A stretch of DNA of 64,000 nucleotides from Comamonadaceae bacterium UBA2334 (lineage in GTDB: Bacteria; Pseudomonadota; Gammaproteobacteria; Burkholderiales; Burkholderiaceae_C), in NCBI GenBank assembly GCA_002344885.1, contig DDUQ01000041.1:30506-94505 (forward strand), in the 5' to 3' direction. The notes beneath the pieces were generated by a model, which saw only the letters and a list, made by a program, of their open reading frames with translations, was not told the DNA's origin and did no database searches. Shown one piece after another: positions 1 to 9,606 of the stretch. The position numbers and the translations under genes are program-made. The number at the start of each line of letters is the position of its first letter. Positions within the stretch are counted from its first letter, which is position 1.

Positions 1-1
1 G

Positions 2-1441
2 GACAAAGAAGATTTTGGTGCGGATGGTTCGAGTTCGCCAATCTTCAAACTTCTGCAGGAAGGCAAGCTGGACGGGGGATATTCCAATGTATCGGTGGTG
101 GACGGTGTGGAACGCCTGTACCACTACCGCAAGGTGCGCGACTACCCGCTGCTGGTACTCATGGGACGCGATGTCGCAGAAGTGCGCAGCCAGCATGCGA
201 CGGACCGCAACGCGCTGGTGGTGCAGGCCAGTCTGGTCACCGCCTTGATCTTGACGCTGGCCTTCGCCATCTCGCGTTTTCTGTGGCGGCTGCGTCGTGA
301 GTTGCTGACGCGTCAGGCTGCGCAGGCCCAGGTCATTGAGCGCACCGACCAGCTGAATGCCATTTTCGAACTCAGCCCCGATGGGTTTGTGTTCTTCGAC
401 CGGTACGGGCAACTGCGCTACGCGAGCCCAACTTGCATCAAGCTGCTGTCTGCTTCTGAGGCAACCTTGGTGGGTTTGAACGAGCAAGAGTTTGTTGCCT
501 GGCTGGTTTTGCGATGCCGGCGTGACATGGTCACCGACGCGCTGGCCTCGTCGGCACAGTTGAACACGGGTGACGAGGTGCAGGTGAGCCTGCTGCGTCC
601 CGCTGGACGTGTGTTGTCCATCACCGCTCATCAGGGCCACCAGACAACTGGTGCCAAGGTGATGTGCTTCAGGGACATCACCCGGGAAACCGAGGTGGCC
701 CAGATGAAGTCGGAATTCCTGGCCACCGCAGCCCATGAACTCAGAACGCCGATGGCCAGCGTTTACGGTTTTGCGGAAGTGCTGATGAACCAGCCCGATC
801 TGGACAAGGCGGCGCGCGATGAGTTTGTCGGCATCATTTACCGACAGTCCCAGAACATCGCCGACATCCTGAACGAGTTGTTGGACCTGGCGCGCATCGA
901 GGCGCGAAGGGGCAAGGACTTCAACTTTGAAGCGCTGGATGCCGAAGCTTGGCTGCGTGATGTGCTCAGGGGTTTCAAGTGCCCGCCTGGCAGGTCGGCA
1001 CCTTTGCTGTCGGTCGTGCAGGGCTGTGACTTGCGCATCGAGGCCGACGGCGGCAAATTGCGCCAGGCCCTGCTGAATGTGTTGTCGAATGCATTCAAGT
1101 ACTCGCCAGCCGGTGGTCAGGTGCGGGTGCAACTCGAATGTGCCGTGTCGCCAGCGGGGCAACCGCTGGTGTGCCTGCGGGTGTCGGACAGCGGGATCGG
1201 CATGACGCCTGCCCAGGTTGAACGGGTGTTTGAGCGCTTTTACCGGGCGGACCCTTCAGGCAAGTTGCCTGGCAGCGGGCTGGGTATGAGCATCGTCAAG
1301 GAGATCATGACCCTGCACCAGGGCGATGCAGTCATTGAAAGCGTGCTGGGTGTCGGCACGACGGTGGCGCTCAGGTTGCCGGTCAGGTTGGACAATCAGC
1401 AAGAATCAGGGCCTGCTGAAGCTGAAACGTCTGTCGCCTGA
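2..1441 (+). CDS. Sensor histidine kinase, 5' end cut by window edge
   Basis: The reading frame is open from base 2, so the true start lies upstream; 479 residues are visible. The first ~60 residues resemble the end of a periplasmic Cache-type sensor domain. A membrane helix follows (VVQASLVTALILTLAFAIS), then a PAS domain, a HisKA box with the phospho-acceptor in AAHELRTPM, and a HATPase with N box (LLNVLSNAFKYSP), G1 (DSGIGM), F box (FERFYRADPS) and G2 (GSGLGMSIVK). All motifs needed for autophosphorylation are present. The stop TGA abuts the rarA ATG (TGAATG), so the two genes may be cotranscribed. No response regulator is visible next to it; its partner may lie upstream. The stimulus is unknown. 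Confidence 0.9.
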   Translation, partial: DKEDFGADGSSSPIFKLLQEGKLDGGYSNVSVVDGVERLYHYRKVRDYPLLVLMGRDVAEVRSQHATDRNALVVQASLVTALILTLAFAISRFLWRLRRELLTRQAAQAQVIERTDQLNAIFELSPDGFVFFDRYGQLRYASPTCIKLLSASEATLVGLNEQEFVAWLVLRCRRDMVTDALASSAQLNTGDEVQVSLLRPAGRVLSITAHQGHQTTGAKVMCFRDITRETEVAQMKSEFLATAAHELRTPMASVYGFAEVLMNQPDLDKAARDEFVGIIYRQSQNIADILNELLDLARIEARRGKDFNFEALDAEAWLRDVLRGFKCPPGRSAPLLSVVQGCDLRIEADGGKLRQALLNVLSNAFKYSPAGGQVRVQLECAVSPAGQPLVCLRVSDSGIGMTPAQVERVFERFYRADPSGKLPGSGLGMSIVKEIMTLHQGDAVIESVLGVGTTVALRLPVRLDNQQESGPAEAETSVA

Positions 1442-2758
1442 ATGCCTGTCCAAGCCAATCCTCCTCCTCACGCCCCGTCCCTTGTAGTTCCACTGGCCGA
1501 GCGCCTGCGCCCCCGCACCCTGGGGGAGGTGGTGGGGCAGCAGCACCTGCTGGGTGCGGGCATGCCGCTGCGCCTGGCGTTCGAGTCGGGGCAGCCGCAC
1601 AGCTGCATCCTGTGGGGGCCACCGGGTGTGGGCAAAACCACCATTGCGCGGCTGATGGCCCATGCGTTCGATGCACAGTTCCTGACCATCAGCGCGGTGC
1701 TGGGCGGTGTGAAAGAAATCCGGGAGGCGGTGCAGCAGGCAGAAGCTGCACGCGATGGTCTGGACCCGCGGCGCACCCTGGTGTTTGTGGACGAGGTGCA
1801 CCGCTTCAACAAGAGCCAGCAGGATGCGTTCTTGCCTCATGTGGAAAGCGGGCTGTTCACCTTCATCGGGGCCACGACTGAAAACCCGTCGTTCGAGGTC
1901 AACTCTGCACTGCTGTCGCGCGCGGCCGTGTACGTGCTCAAGCCCCTGGACGCCGAAGATTTGAAGCAAATTATGGCTTCAGCGCTTTCTCTAAAAGCAT
2001 TTCCTGCTGCGAAAAGCGATGCGGTTGATGTCCTCGTGGCCTATGCCGATGGCGATGCCCGCCGCCTGCTGAACACGCTGGAGACGCTGGGTGTGGCCGC
2101 CCGCAGCGAGCAGGTCGAGCCGGTGACCGTGGCCTGGCTCCAGCGGGTGCTGGGCGAGCGCCTGCGCCGCTTCGACAAGGGAGGCGATGCGTTTTACGAC
2201 ACCATTTCGGCCCTGCACAAGTCGGTTCGCGGCTCTGACCCCGATGCTGCGCTGTACTGGCTGGTTCGCATGCTCGATGCCGGTGCCGATCCGCGTTACC
2301 TGTCGCGCCGCCTGGTTCGCATGGCCAGCGAAGACATCGGTCTGGCCGACCCCCGGGCCCTGCGGCTGGCGCTGGATGCGGCCGAGGTCTACGAACGGCT
2401 GGGCTCGCCGGAAGGCGAACTGACGCTGGCGCAGTGTGTGGTGTACTTGGCGGTTGCACCGAAGTCGAACGCGGTGTACACGGCCTACAAAGAGGCACAG
2501 GCTTTCGTGAAGCGCGACGGCAGCCGGCCGGTGCCGCTGCACCTGCGCAATGCCCCCACCCAGTTGATGAAGACACTCGACCACGGCAAAGGCTACCGCT
2601 ACGCGCATGACGAGCCCGGCGCGTTTGCGGCCGGTGAGCGCTACGTGCCCGACGGCATGCCCCAACCCGAGTTCTACCGCCCGGTGGAGCGGGGGCTGGA
2701 AATCCGCATTGCAGATAAGCTGAGAGAGCTCAAACGGTTGAACAATAAGGCTGACTGA
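1442..2758 (+). CDS. rarA: Replication-associated recombination ATPase RarA (MgsA)
   Basis: A 438-residue AAA+ clamp-loader-like ATPase of the RarA/MgsA/WRNIP1 family, which acts at stalled replication forks. Walker A is GPPGVGKTT, Walker B is VFVDEVHRFNKSQQD, and sensor 1 lies in FIGATTENPSFEVN. The C-terminal MgsA tetramerisation domain is present (SEDIGLADPRAL, YLAVAPKSNAVY, and NAPTQLMK near the end). The ATG directly follows the stop of the upstream kinase. Around residues 175-195 the codons become AT-rich over a segment matching the 30-bp repeat described at 1982-2011; the frame stays open through it. Length is usual for the family. Confidence 0.95.
   Translation: MPVQANPPPHAPSLVVPLAERLRPRTLGEVVGQQHLLGAGMPLRLAFESGQPHSCILWGPPGVGKTTIARLMAHAFDAQFLTISAVLGGVKEIREAVQQAEAARDGLDPRRTLVFVDEVHRFNKSQQDAFLPHVESGLFTFIGATTENPSFEVNSALLSRAAVYVLKPLDAEDLKQIMASALSLKAFPAAKSDAVDVLVAYADGDARRLLNTLETLGVAARSEQVEPVTVAWLQRVLGERLRRFDKGGDAFYDTISALHKSVRGSDPDAALYWLVRMLDAGADPRYLSRRLVRMASEDIGLADPRALRLALDAAEVYERLGSPEGELTLAQCVVYLAVAPKSNAVYTAYKEAQAFVKRDGSRPVPLHLRNAPTQLMKTLDHGKGYRYAHDEPGAFAAGERYVPDGMPQPEFYRPVERGLEIRIADKLRELKRLNNKAD
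1982..2011 (+). repeat. 30-bp AT-rich repeat copy inside rarA
   Basis: GCGCTTT, 17 bases, GCTGCG: left motif 7/7 and right motif 4/6 against GCGCTTT-N17-GCTATG, with the exact spacing. It starts on a codon boundary and encodes ALS...FPAA in a region of RarA that is variable between species. Codon use here is clearly more AT-rich than in the flanking gene. Confidence 0.55.
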
Positions 2759-2872
2759 TGCAGCCGCTGTCCGGTTGATGCAAGTCAAAACACATGCAAA
2801 CAGTGAAGGCAGGCAAGGGAAAACCCCGCCTGTTCGCGCCAAAACAAGCTGGTTTGGGCTCGGGTCAGTGGC

Positions 2873-2878
2873 TACAAT
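2873..2878 (+). promoter_or_regulatory. Candidate -10 box upstream of livH
   Basis: TACAAT lies about 115 bp before the livH ATG, in the rarA-livH gap. No convincing -35 hexamer is visible at 16-18 bp. If used, transcription would begin about 2885, right at the hairpin 2887-2932. Confidence 0.35.
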
Positions 2879-2886
2879 CCGCGTCC

Positions 2887-2932
2887 AACCCGCAGGTTGT
2901 TTCCCAACAGGAAGCGACCTGGCGGGTTTTTT
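2887..2932 (+). terminator. Hairpin with T-run between rarA and livH
   Basis: Arms AACCCGCAGGT and ACCT-G-GCGGGTT pair with one bulged G across a 19-base loop, and the 3' arm runs into a stretch of Ts. It fits a factor-independent terminator for rarA. It sits just downstream of a TACAAT box, so it could also act as an attenuator at the start of the liv transcript. Confidence 0.6.
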
Positions 2933-2992
2933 GCTAGCTTGTGCCAACCCTGGGCTGTGCTGGCTGAGTGCCCAACAACGGAGAAACACAAT

Positions 2993-3922
2993 ATGGATAT
3001 CTTGCTTCAGCAGATCATCAACGGTCTGGTGCTGGGCAGCATGTACGCACTGGTGGCCCTCGGCTACACCATGGTGTACGGCATCATCGGCTTGATCAAC
3101 TTCGCCCACGGCGATGTGCTGATGGTGGGTGCGCTGACCAGTTGGTCCATCATCATCACCATGCAGGACGGCATGCCCGGCACACCGGGCTGGGTCATCC
3201 TGATACTGGCCATTCTGATCGCCATGGTGGTGTGTTCGATACTGAACTTCACCATCGAGAAACTGGCGTACCGACCGTTGCGAAATTCGCCCAGGTTGGC
3301 ACCGCTCATCACGGCCATCGGCATGTCGCTGCTGCTGCAGACCTTTGCCATGATCATCTGGAAGCCCAACCCCAAGTCGTATCCGTCCGTGCTGTCGCGC
3401 GAGCCGTATGAAATCGCCGGGGCGGTCATTTCAGTCACGCAGTTGTTCATCCTGGCGGCCACCGCTGTGACCTTGGCGGGCCTGATGTATCTGGTCAACC
3501 GCACCAAGCTGGGGCGTGCCATGCGTGCCACGGCCGAGAACCCCCGTGTTGCGGGCCTGATGGGCATCAAGCCTGACGTGGTCATCTCTGCCACGTTCAT
3601 CATCGGTGCCTGCCTGGCGGCGCTGGCCGGTGTGATGTGGGCGGCCAACTATGGCACGGTACAGCACTCCATGGGTTTCATGCCCGGGCTGAAAGCTTTC
3701 ACGGCTGCTGTGTTCGGCGGCATCGGCAACCTGGGCGGTGCCGTGGTGGGTGGTCTGGCGCTGGGGCTGATCGAGGGCATCGGCGCGGGTTACCTCGGTG
3801 CGCTGACGGGTGGTTTCCTGGGCAGCCAGTACACCGACATTTTTGCCTTCATCGTGCTCATCATCGTGCTGACGCTGCGGCCTTCGGGCTTGCTGGGCGA
3901 ACGTGTGGCTGACCGCGCCTGA
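2993..3922 (+). CDS. livH: Branched-chain amino-acid ABC transporter permease LivH
   Basis: A 309-residue polytopic inner-membrane permease, one of two in the LIV-type ABC importer. It begins MDILLQQIINGLVLGSMYAL, the usual LivH start, followed by ALGYTMVYGIIGLINFAHGD, a family hallmark. The ATG at 2993 has GGAG 10 bases upstream; an in-frame start 96 bp earlier would add residues unlike the family and is rejected. It is the first gene of livHMGF. No periplasmic binding protein gene lies nearby, so the receptor must be encoded elsewhere. Substrate could be branched-chain amino acids or related small molecules; the family is broad. Confidence 0.93.
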   Translation: MDILLQQIINGLVLGSMYALVALGYTMVYGIIGLINFAHGDVLMVGALTSWSIIITMQDGMPGTPGWVILILAILIAMVVCSILNFTIEKLAYRPLRNSPRLAPLITAIGMSLLLQTFAMIIWKPNPKSYPSVLSREPYEIAGAVISVTQLFILAATAVTLAGLMYLVNRTKLGRAMRATAENPRVAGLMGIKPDVVISATFIIGACLAALAGVMWAANYGTVQHSMGFMPGLKAFTAAVFGGIGNLGGAVVGGLALGLIEGIGAGYLGALTGGFLGSQYTDIFAFIVLIIVLTLRPSGLLGERVADRA

Positions 3923-3940
3923 CGCACAAGGAGAACACAC

Positions 3941-5035
3941 ATGTTTGAATCCAAACAAGGCAAGCTGATTGCGTTTGTGCTCTGTGGCATCGGTCTGCTG
4001 GTGCTGCCTCTGCTGCTGCAGCCTTTCGGCAATGCCTGGGTGCGCATCATCGACATGGCGTTGCTGTACGTCATGCTGGCCCTGGGCCTGAACATCATCG
4101 TCGGCTTTGCCGGTCTGCTGGACTTGGGCTACGTCGCGTTTTTTGCCGTGGGCGCCTACCTGATGGGTTTGCTGGCATCGCCACATCTGGCCGAAGTGTT
4201 TCCAGCGGTCAAGGCGGCGTTTCCCAATGGCATCCACCTCAGCATCTGGGTGGTGCTGATCGGGGCGGGCCTGCTGGCCGGTGTGGTGGGTATGTTGCTG
4301 GGTGCACCCACGCTGAAGCTGCGTGGCGACTACCTGGCCATTGTGACGCTGGGTTTTGGCGAAATCATCCGGATCTTCATGCTGAACCTGGACCGCCCCA
4401 TCAACATCACCAACGGTCCCAAAGGCCTGATGCAGATCGACCCGGTCACGGTGTTCGGCATCAGTCTGGGGCAGCGGCAGACCATATTTGGCATCACGTT
4501 CGAGTCGGTCAGCCTGTACTACTACATGTTCCTGTTCCTGGTGCTGGTCATCATCGTGGTGTCGCAGCGGCTGGAGCAGTCGCGCATCGGACGCGCGTGG
4601 ATGGCCATCCGTGAAGACGAGATTGCCGCCAAGGCCATGGGCCTGAACACCCGCAACCTCAAACTCATGGCGTTCGGCATGGGTGCTTCGTTCGGGGGGA
4701 TCTCGGGTGTCATGTTTGCCAGCTTCCAGGGCTTTGTGTCGCCCGAATCGTTCAGCCTGATGGAGTCGGTCATGATCGTGGCCATGGTTACGCTGGGTGG
4801 CTTGGGGCACATTCCCGGGGTGATTCTGGGTGCCCTGTTGCTGGCTGCCTTGCCCGAACTGCTGCGCCACATGGCCGGTCCGTTGCACGCCCTGACCGAT
4901 GGCCGTCTGGCGCCTGAAATCCTGCGCCAGTTGCTGATTGCCCTGGCCATGATCGTGGTCATGCTGTTGCGGCCGCGCGGCCTGTGGCCTGCGCCCGAGC
5001 ACGGCAAGTCCCTGTCGAAAGGAGAAGCAGCATGA
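3941..5035 (+). CDS. livM: Branched-chain amino-acid ABC transporter permease LivM
   Basis: A 364-residue polytopic permease that pairs with LivH. The signature LALGLNIIVGFAGLLDLGYVAFFAVGAY is present in pieces from about residue 45, as is the cytoplasmic EAA-like loop near GRAWMAIREDEIAAKAMG, which contacts the ATPases. It starts 18 bp after livH with AAGGAG in front of the ATG. The stop overlaps the livG start (ATGA), indicating translational coupling. Confidence 0.93.
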   Translation: MFESKQGKLIAFVLCGIGLLVLPLLLQPFGNAWVRIIDMALLYVMLALGLNIIVGFAGLLDLGYVAFFAVGAYLMGLLASPHLAEVFPAVKAAFPNGIHLSIWVVLIGAGLLAGVVGMLLGAPTLKLRGDYLAIVTLGFGEIIRIFMLNLDRPINITNGPKGLMQIDPVTVFGISLGQRQTIFGITFESVSLYYYMFLFLVLVIIVVSQRLEQSRIGRAWMAIREDEIAAKAMGLNTRNLKLMAFGMGASFGGISGVMFASFQGFVSPESFSLMESVMIVAMVTLGGLGHIPGVILGALLLAALPELLRHMAGPLHALTDGRLAPEILRQLLIALAMIVVMLLRPRGLWPAPEHGKSLSKGEAA

Positions 5036-5814
5036 ACGCCGTGAACCACGACACCGTGCTGAACGTCTCGGGCGTGTCCAAGCGCTTTGGCGGCTTGCAG
5101 GCCCTCAGCGACGTGGCCGTCACCATCCAGCGCGGTCAGGTCTATGGCCTGATCGGCCCCAACGGTGCTGGCAAGACGACTTTTTTCAACGTGCTGACAG
5201 GTTTGTATACACCAGACAGCGGCACCTTCGAGTTGGCTGGCAAGCCCTACACCCCCACTGCGGTGCACGAAGTGGCCAAGGCAGGCATTGCCCGCACGTT
5301 CCAGAACATCCGTCTGTTTGCCGAAATGACGGCACTCGAAAACGTGATGGTGGGCCGCCACGTGCGCACCCATTCGGGCCTGCTGGGCGCGATTTTCCGC
5401 ACGCCGTCTTTCAAGGCGGAAGAAGCGGCCATTGCCAAGCGCGCACAGGAACTGCTGGACTATGTGGGCATTGGCAAATATGCCGACTACAAGGCCCGCA
5501 CGCTGAGTTACGGCGACCAGCGCCGTCTGGAGATTGCCCGTGCACTGGCCACCGACCCGCAGCTCATCGCGCTGGACGAGCCTGCTGCCGGCATGAATGC
5601 CACCGAAAAGGTGCAACTGCGCGAACTGATCGACCGCATCCGCAACGACAACCGCACCATTTTGCTCATCGAGCACGATGTGAAACTGGTGATGGGCCTG
5701 TGCGACCGCGTCACGGTGCTCGACTACGGCAAACCGCTGGTCAGCGGCACGCCTGCCGAAGTGCAGCGAAACGAAAAAGTCATCGAAGCCTACCTGGGCA
5801 CCGGTGGCCACTGA
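5032..5814 (+). CDS. livG: Branched-chain amino-acid ABC transporter ATPase LivG
   Basis: A 260-residue ABC ATPase. Walker A is GPNGAGKTT, the signature is LSYGDQRRLEIARAL (an unusual but LivG-typical form), Walker B is LIALDEPAAGMN, and the H loop is LLIEHDVKLVM. The ATG at 5032 overlaps the livM stop by four bases and has AAAGGAG 8 bases upstream. It energises LivHM together with LivF. Confidence 0.94.
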   Translation: MNAVNHDTVLNVSGVSKRFGGLQALSDVAVTIQRGQVYGLIGPNGAGKTTFFNVLTGLYTPDSGTFELAGKPYTPTAVHEVAKAGIARTFQNIRLFAEMTALENVMVGRHVRTHSGLLGAIFRTPSFKAEEAAIAKRAQELLDYVGIGKYADYKARTLSYGDQRRLEIARALATDPQLIALDEPAAGMNATEKVQLRELIDRIRNDNRTILLIEHDVKLVMGLCDRVTVLDYGKPLVSGTPAEVQRNEKVIEAYLGTGGH

Positions 5815-5844
5815 CATTCCCTTTGACGCAAGAAAGAACAGCAC

Positions 5845-6561
5845 ATGGCAAACACACTGCTCAAAGTCAAGGGCCTGAAAGTCAGTTACGGCGGCATCAA
5901 GGCCGTCAAGGGTGCCGACCTGGAAGTGCATGAGGGTGAGCTGGTCACCCTCATCGGCTCCAACGGGGCGGGCAAAACGACGACCATGAAGGCCATCACC
6001 GGCACTTTGCCGTTTGGCGAAGGCGACATCGAATACCTGGGAAAAAGCATCAAGGGCAAGGGTGCCTGGGATCTGGTCAAGGAAGGCCTGGCGATGGTGC
6101 CGGAAGGGCGTGGGGTGTTCACCCGCATGACCATCACCGAGAACCTGCAGATCGGTGCCTTCACCCGCAACGACAACGACGGCATTGCCGCCGACATGGA
6201 AAAGATGTTTGGCATCTTCCCGCGTCTGCGTGAGCGCAAAGACCAGCTGGCCGGCACCATGTCGGGTGGCGAACAGCAGATGCTGGCCATGGCCCGTGCG
6301 CTCATGAGCCGCCCCAAAGTACTGCTGCTCGATGAGCCGTCCATGGGGCTGTCGCCCATCATGGTCGACAAGATTTTCGAGGTGGTGCGCGACGTGTACG
6401 CACAGGGCGTGACCATCCTGCTGGTGGAACAGAACGCCAGCCGTGCTCTGAAAATTGCCGACCGTGGCTATGTGATGGACTCCGGCCTCATCACCATGAC
6501 CGGTGATGCCAAGCAGATGCTGGACGACCCCAAAGTCCGCGCGGCCTACCTGGGCGAGTAA
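5845..6561 (+). CDS. livF: Branched-chain amino-acid ABC transporter ATPase LivF
   Basis: A 238-residue ABC ATPase and last gene of the liv operon, 30 bp after livG. Walker A is GSNGAGKTT, the signature MSGGEQQMLAMARAL, Walker B VLLLDEPSMGLSP, and the switch His is replaced by Gln in LLVEQNASRAL, as is normal for LivF. A strong hairpin terminator follows at 6590-6620. Confidence 0.94.
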   Translation: MANTLLKVKGLKVSYGGIKAVKGADLEVHEGELVTLIGSNGAGKTTTMKAITGTLPFGEGDIEYLGKSIKGKGAWDLVKEGLAMVPEGRGVFTRMTITENLQIGAFTRNDNDGIAADMEKMFGIFPRLRERKDQLAGTMSGGEQQMLAMARALMSRPKVLLLDEPSMGLSPIMVDKIFEVVRDVYAQGVTILLVEQNASRALKIADRGYVMDSGLITMTGDAKQMLDDPKVRAAYLGE

Positions 6562-6580
6562 GTCCGTTACCGTACAAACT

Positions 6581-6586
6581 TAAAAT
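6581..6586 (+). promoter_or_regulatory. Candidate -10 box upstream of lysS
   Basis: TAAAAT lies 46 bp before the lysS ATG and immediately before the hairpin 6590-6620. No clear -35 is seen. It repeats the arrangement seen before livH: a -10-like hexamer followed at once by a terminator-like hairpin. Confidence 0.35.
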
Positions 6587-6589
6587 GCG

Positions 6590-6620
6590 GGGTTGCGCCC
6601 ACAAAGCGCAACCCTTTTTT
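6590..6620 (+). terminator. Factor-independent terminator after livF
   Basis: A perfect 9-bp stem (GGGTTGCGC / GCGCAACCC) with a 7-base loop, followed by six Ts. It lies 29 bp after the livF stop and 12 bp before the lysS start. Confidence 0.85.
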
Positions 6621-6631
6621 CATTCCCCATC

Positions 6632-8224
<1,593 letters not shown>

Positions 8225-8277
8225 GTCTGTAGCAAACATCCGCCGTTACACAAGCGCTGGATGTCAATAAAACCAAT

Positions 8278-8313
8278 AAAAAAGCCGCTGCGGGCTCACG
8301 CCCCAGCGGCTTT
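8278..8313 (-). terminator. rpoH terminator, possibly bidirectional
   Basis: A perfect 10-bp stem AAAGCCGCTG / CAGCGGCTTT. On the minus strand it is followed by six Ts, fitting termination of rpoH. On the plus strand it follows lysS by about 55 bp and may terminate that gene too, with a weaker T-run. Confidence 0.8.
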
Positions 8314-8338
8314 GTATTTGGCGCCAAGCGGGCAGGGG

Positions 8339-9274
8339 TCAGGCGAACTCGGCCAGGCTCTTGCGCATTTTTTTCATCGCAGCGACTTCGATCTGGCGGA
8401 TGCGCTCGGCGCTCACGCCGTATTCGGCAGCCAGTTCGTGCAGCGTCATGCCACCGCTGCCGTCGTCGTTGACCTTCAGCCAGCGCTCGGTCACGATGCG
8501 GCGCGAGCGGTCGTCCAGCGTGGCCATGGCGTGGGCCACACCGTCAGAGGCCAGCACGTCACGGCGGCGGGCTTCCAGCACTGCGGTGGGTTCGTGGCTG
8601 GCATCGGCCAGGTAGGCAATCGGGCCGTAGGCTTCCTCGCCGTCGTCGCCAGGAGAGGGGTCGAGTACCACATCGCCACCGGCCATGCGGGTTTCCATCT
8701 CGATCACCTCTTCGCGCTTGACGTTCAGCTGGCGCGCCACCACGTCGATTTCGCGCTCGTTCAGCGTGTCGCGGTGGGTGTCTTCGTCTTCGGCAGCGGC
8801 ATCGGCTTTGAAGCCTTGCTTCATGCTGCGCAGGTTGAAGAACAGTTTGCGCTGCGCCTTGGTGGTGGCCACCTTGACCATGCGCCAGTTCTTCAGGATG
8901 TATTCGTGGATCTCGGCTTTGATCCAGTGCATGGCGTAGCTCACCAGGCGCACGCCCTGGTCAGGGTCGAAGCGCTTGACGGCCTTCATCAGGCCCACGT
9001 TGCCCTCTTGAATGAGGTCGCCGTGCGGCAGACCGTAACCCAGGTACTGGCGGGAAATGGACACGACCAGGCGCAGGTGGGACATCACCAACTTGCCGGC
9101 GGCATCCAGGTCGTTGGTGTCGCGCAGTTGACGTGCGTAACGCTGCTCCTCTTCGGGCGTGAGCAAGGGCAGGCGGTTGACCGCCGAAATGTAGGCATCC
9201 AGATGACCCAGCGGCGGCACCAGCGACCACGGGTTGGCTACCGAGAGGGCATGTGTGGGGGCAAGGGTTGTCAT
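8339..9274 (-). CDS. rpoH: RNA polymerase heat-shock sigma factor RpoH (sigma-32)
   Basis: A 311-residue sigma-70 family factor. Region 2 contains LIQEGNVGLMKAVKRFDPDQGVR and the -10 recognition helix segment MHWIKAEIHEYIL. The RpoH box QRKLFFNLR identifies it as sigma-32 rather than the housekeeping factor. Region 4.2 ends with YGVSAERIRQIE. It directs transcription of chaperone and protease genes. A perfect CIRCE box lies 41 bp upstream of its ATG, so HrcA may control it. The ribosome-binding site is weak. The gene is convergent with lysS. Confidence 0.96.
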   Translation of the reverse strand: MTTLAPTHALSVANPWSLVPPLGHLDAYISAVNRLPLLTPEEEQRYARQLRDTNDLDAAGKLVMSHLRLVVSISRQYLGYGLPHGDLIQEGNVGLMKAVKRFDPDQGVRLVSYAMHWIKAEIHEYILKNWRMVKVATTKAQRKLFFNLRSMKQGFKADAAAEDEDTHRDTLNEREIDVVARQLNVKREEVIEMETRMAGGDVVLDPSPGDDGEEAYGPIAYLADASHEPTAVLEARRRDVLASDGVAHAMATLDDRSRRIVTERWLKVNDDGSGGMTLHELAAEYGVSAERIRQIEVAAMKKMRKSLAEFA

Positions 9275-9290
9275 GTGTCGTCTGCTTTCT

Positions 9291-9306
9291 GTGTTCCATG
9301 GAACAC
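9291..9306. promoter_or_regulatory. 16-bp perfect palindrome in the rpoH leader
   Basis: GTGTTCCATGGAACAC lies between the CIRCE box and the rpoH ATG, 17 bp before the start codon. It could be an operator or form a hairpin in the rpoH mRNA leader. No known regulator is assigned. Confidence 0.4.
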
Positions 9307-9314
9307 GTGAAATG

Positions 9315-9341
9315 TTAGCACTCTATTGGAGTGAGTGCTAA
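9315..9341. promoter_or_regulatory. CIRCE element (HrcA operator) upstream of rpoH
   Basis: TTAGCACTC, nine bases, GAGTGCTAA: an exact match to the CIRCE inverted repeat bound by the repressor HrcA. It lies 41 bp upstream of the rpoH ATG on the minus strand. This implies that sigma-32 synthesis is derepressed on heat shock through HrcA. hrcA itself is not in the window. Confidence 0.92.
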
Positions 9342-9606
9342 CGCCAGAGTTCCCTGACAGTCAGGAAAGACTCTGATTGGCCTCCTGGCAGGGAGTACGG
9401 TTTGAACTGTACGGTTCATTTAAATTCCAAAAAATAGGAATATTTATGAATATAACTTCGTATTTTAGTGATGAATATCAATCCCAGTCATGGGAACCCG
9501 TGTTGCTGGCGTGTGGTCTGGCTTCGTGTGGCCGAGATCATCGTCCGGTTTGGGTACAGTCACCGCCATCACTTGGTGGGGCACGTCTGATGAAAGCGAG
9601 CAAAAC
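9342..9606. other. Intergenic region between rpoH and SDR gene
   Basis: This divergent spacer holds no convincing gene. It contains short inverted repeats (CCTGA-CAG-TCAGG at 9353-9365; TGAAC-N6-GTTCA at 9403-9418) and an AT-rich stretch at about 9415-9485 that may hold the promoter of the SDR gene at 9607. A 77-codon open frame at 9377-9610 has no family resemblance and is not called. Confidence 0.5.

Noticed and set aside
3431..5931. Very long open frames antisense to livH, livM, livG (523 and 469 codons)
   Set aside because: Low-complexity His/Gln/Arg-rich translations with no domain, opposite well-supported genes; typical shadows in GC-rich DNA.
6441..6471. livF near-match to the 30-bp repeat (GTGCTCT-N17-GCTATG)
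   Set aside because: Encodes conserved LivF residues (ALKIADRGYVM) and is not AT-rich; the match is by chance. It shows that weak copies elsewhere need caution.
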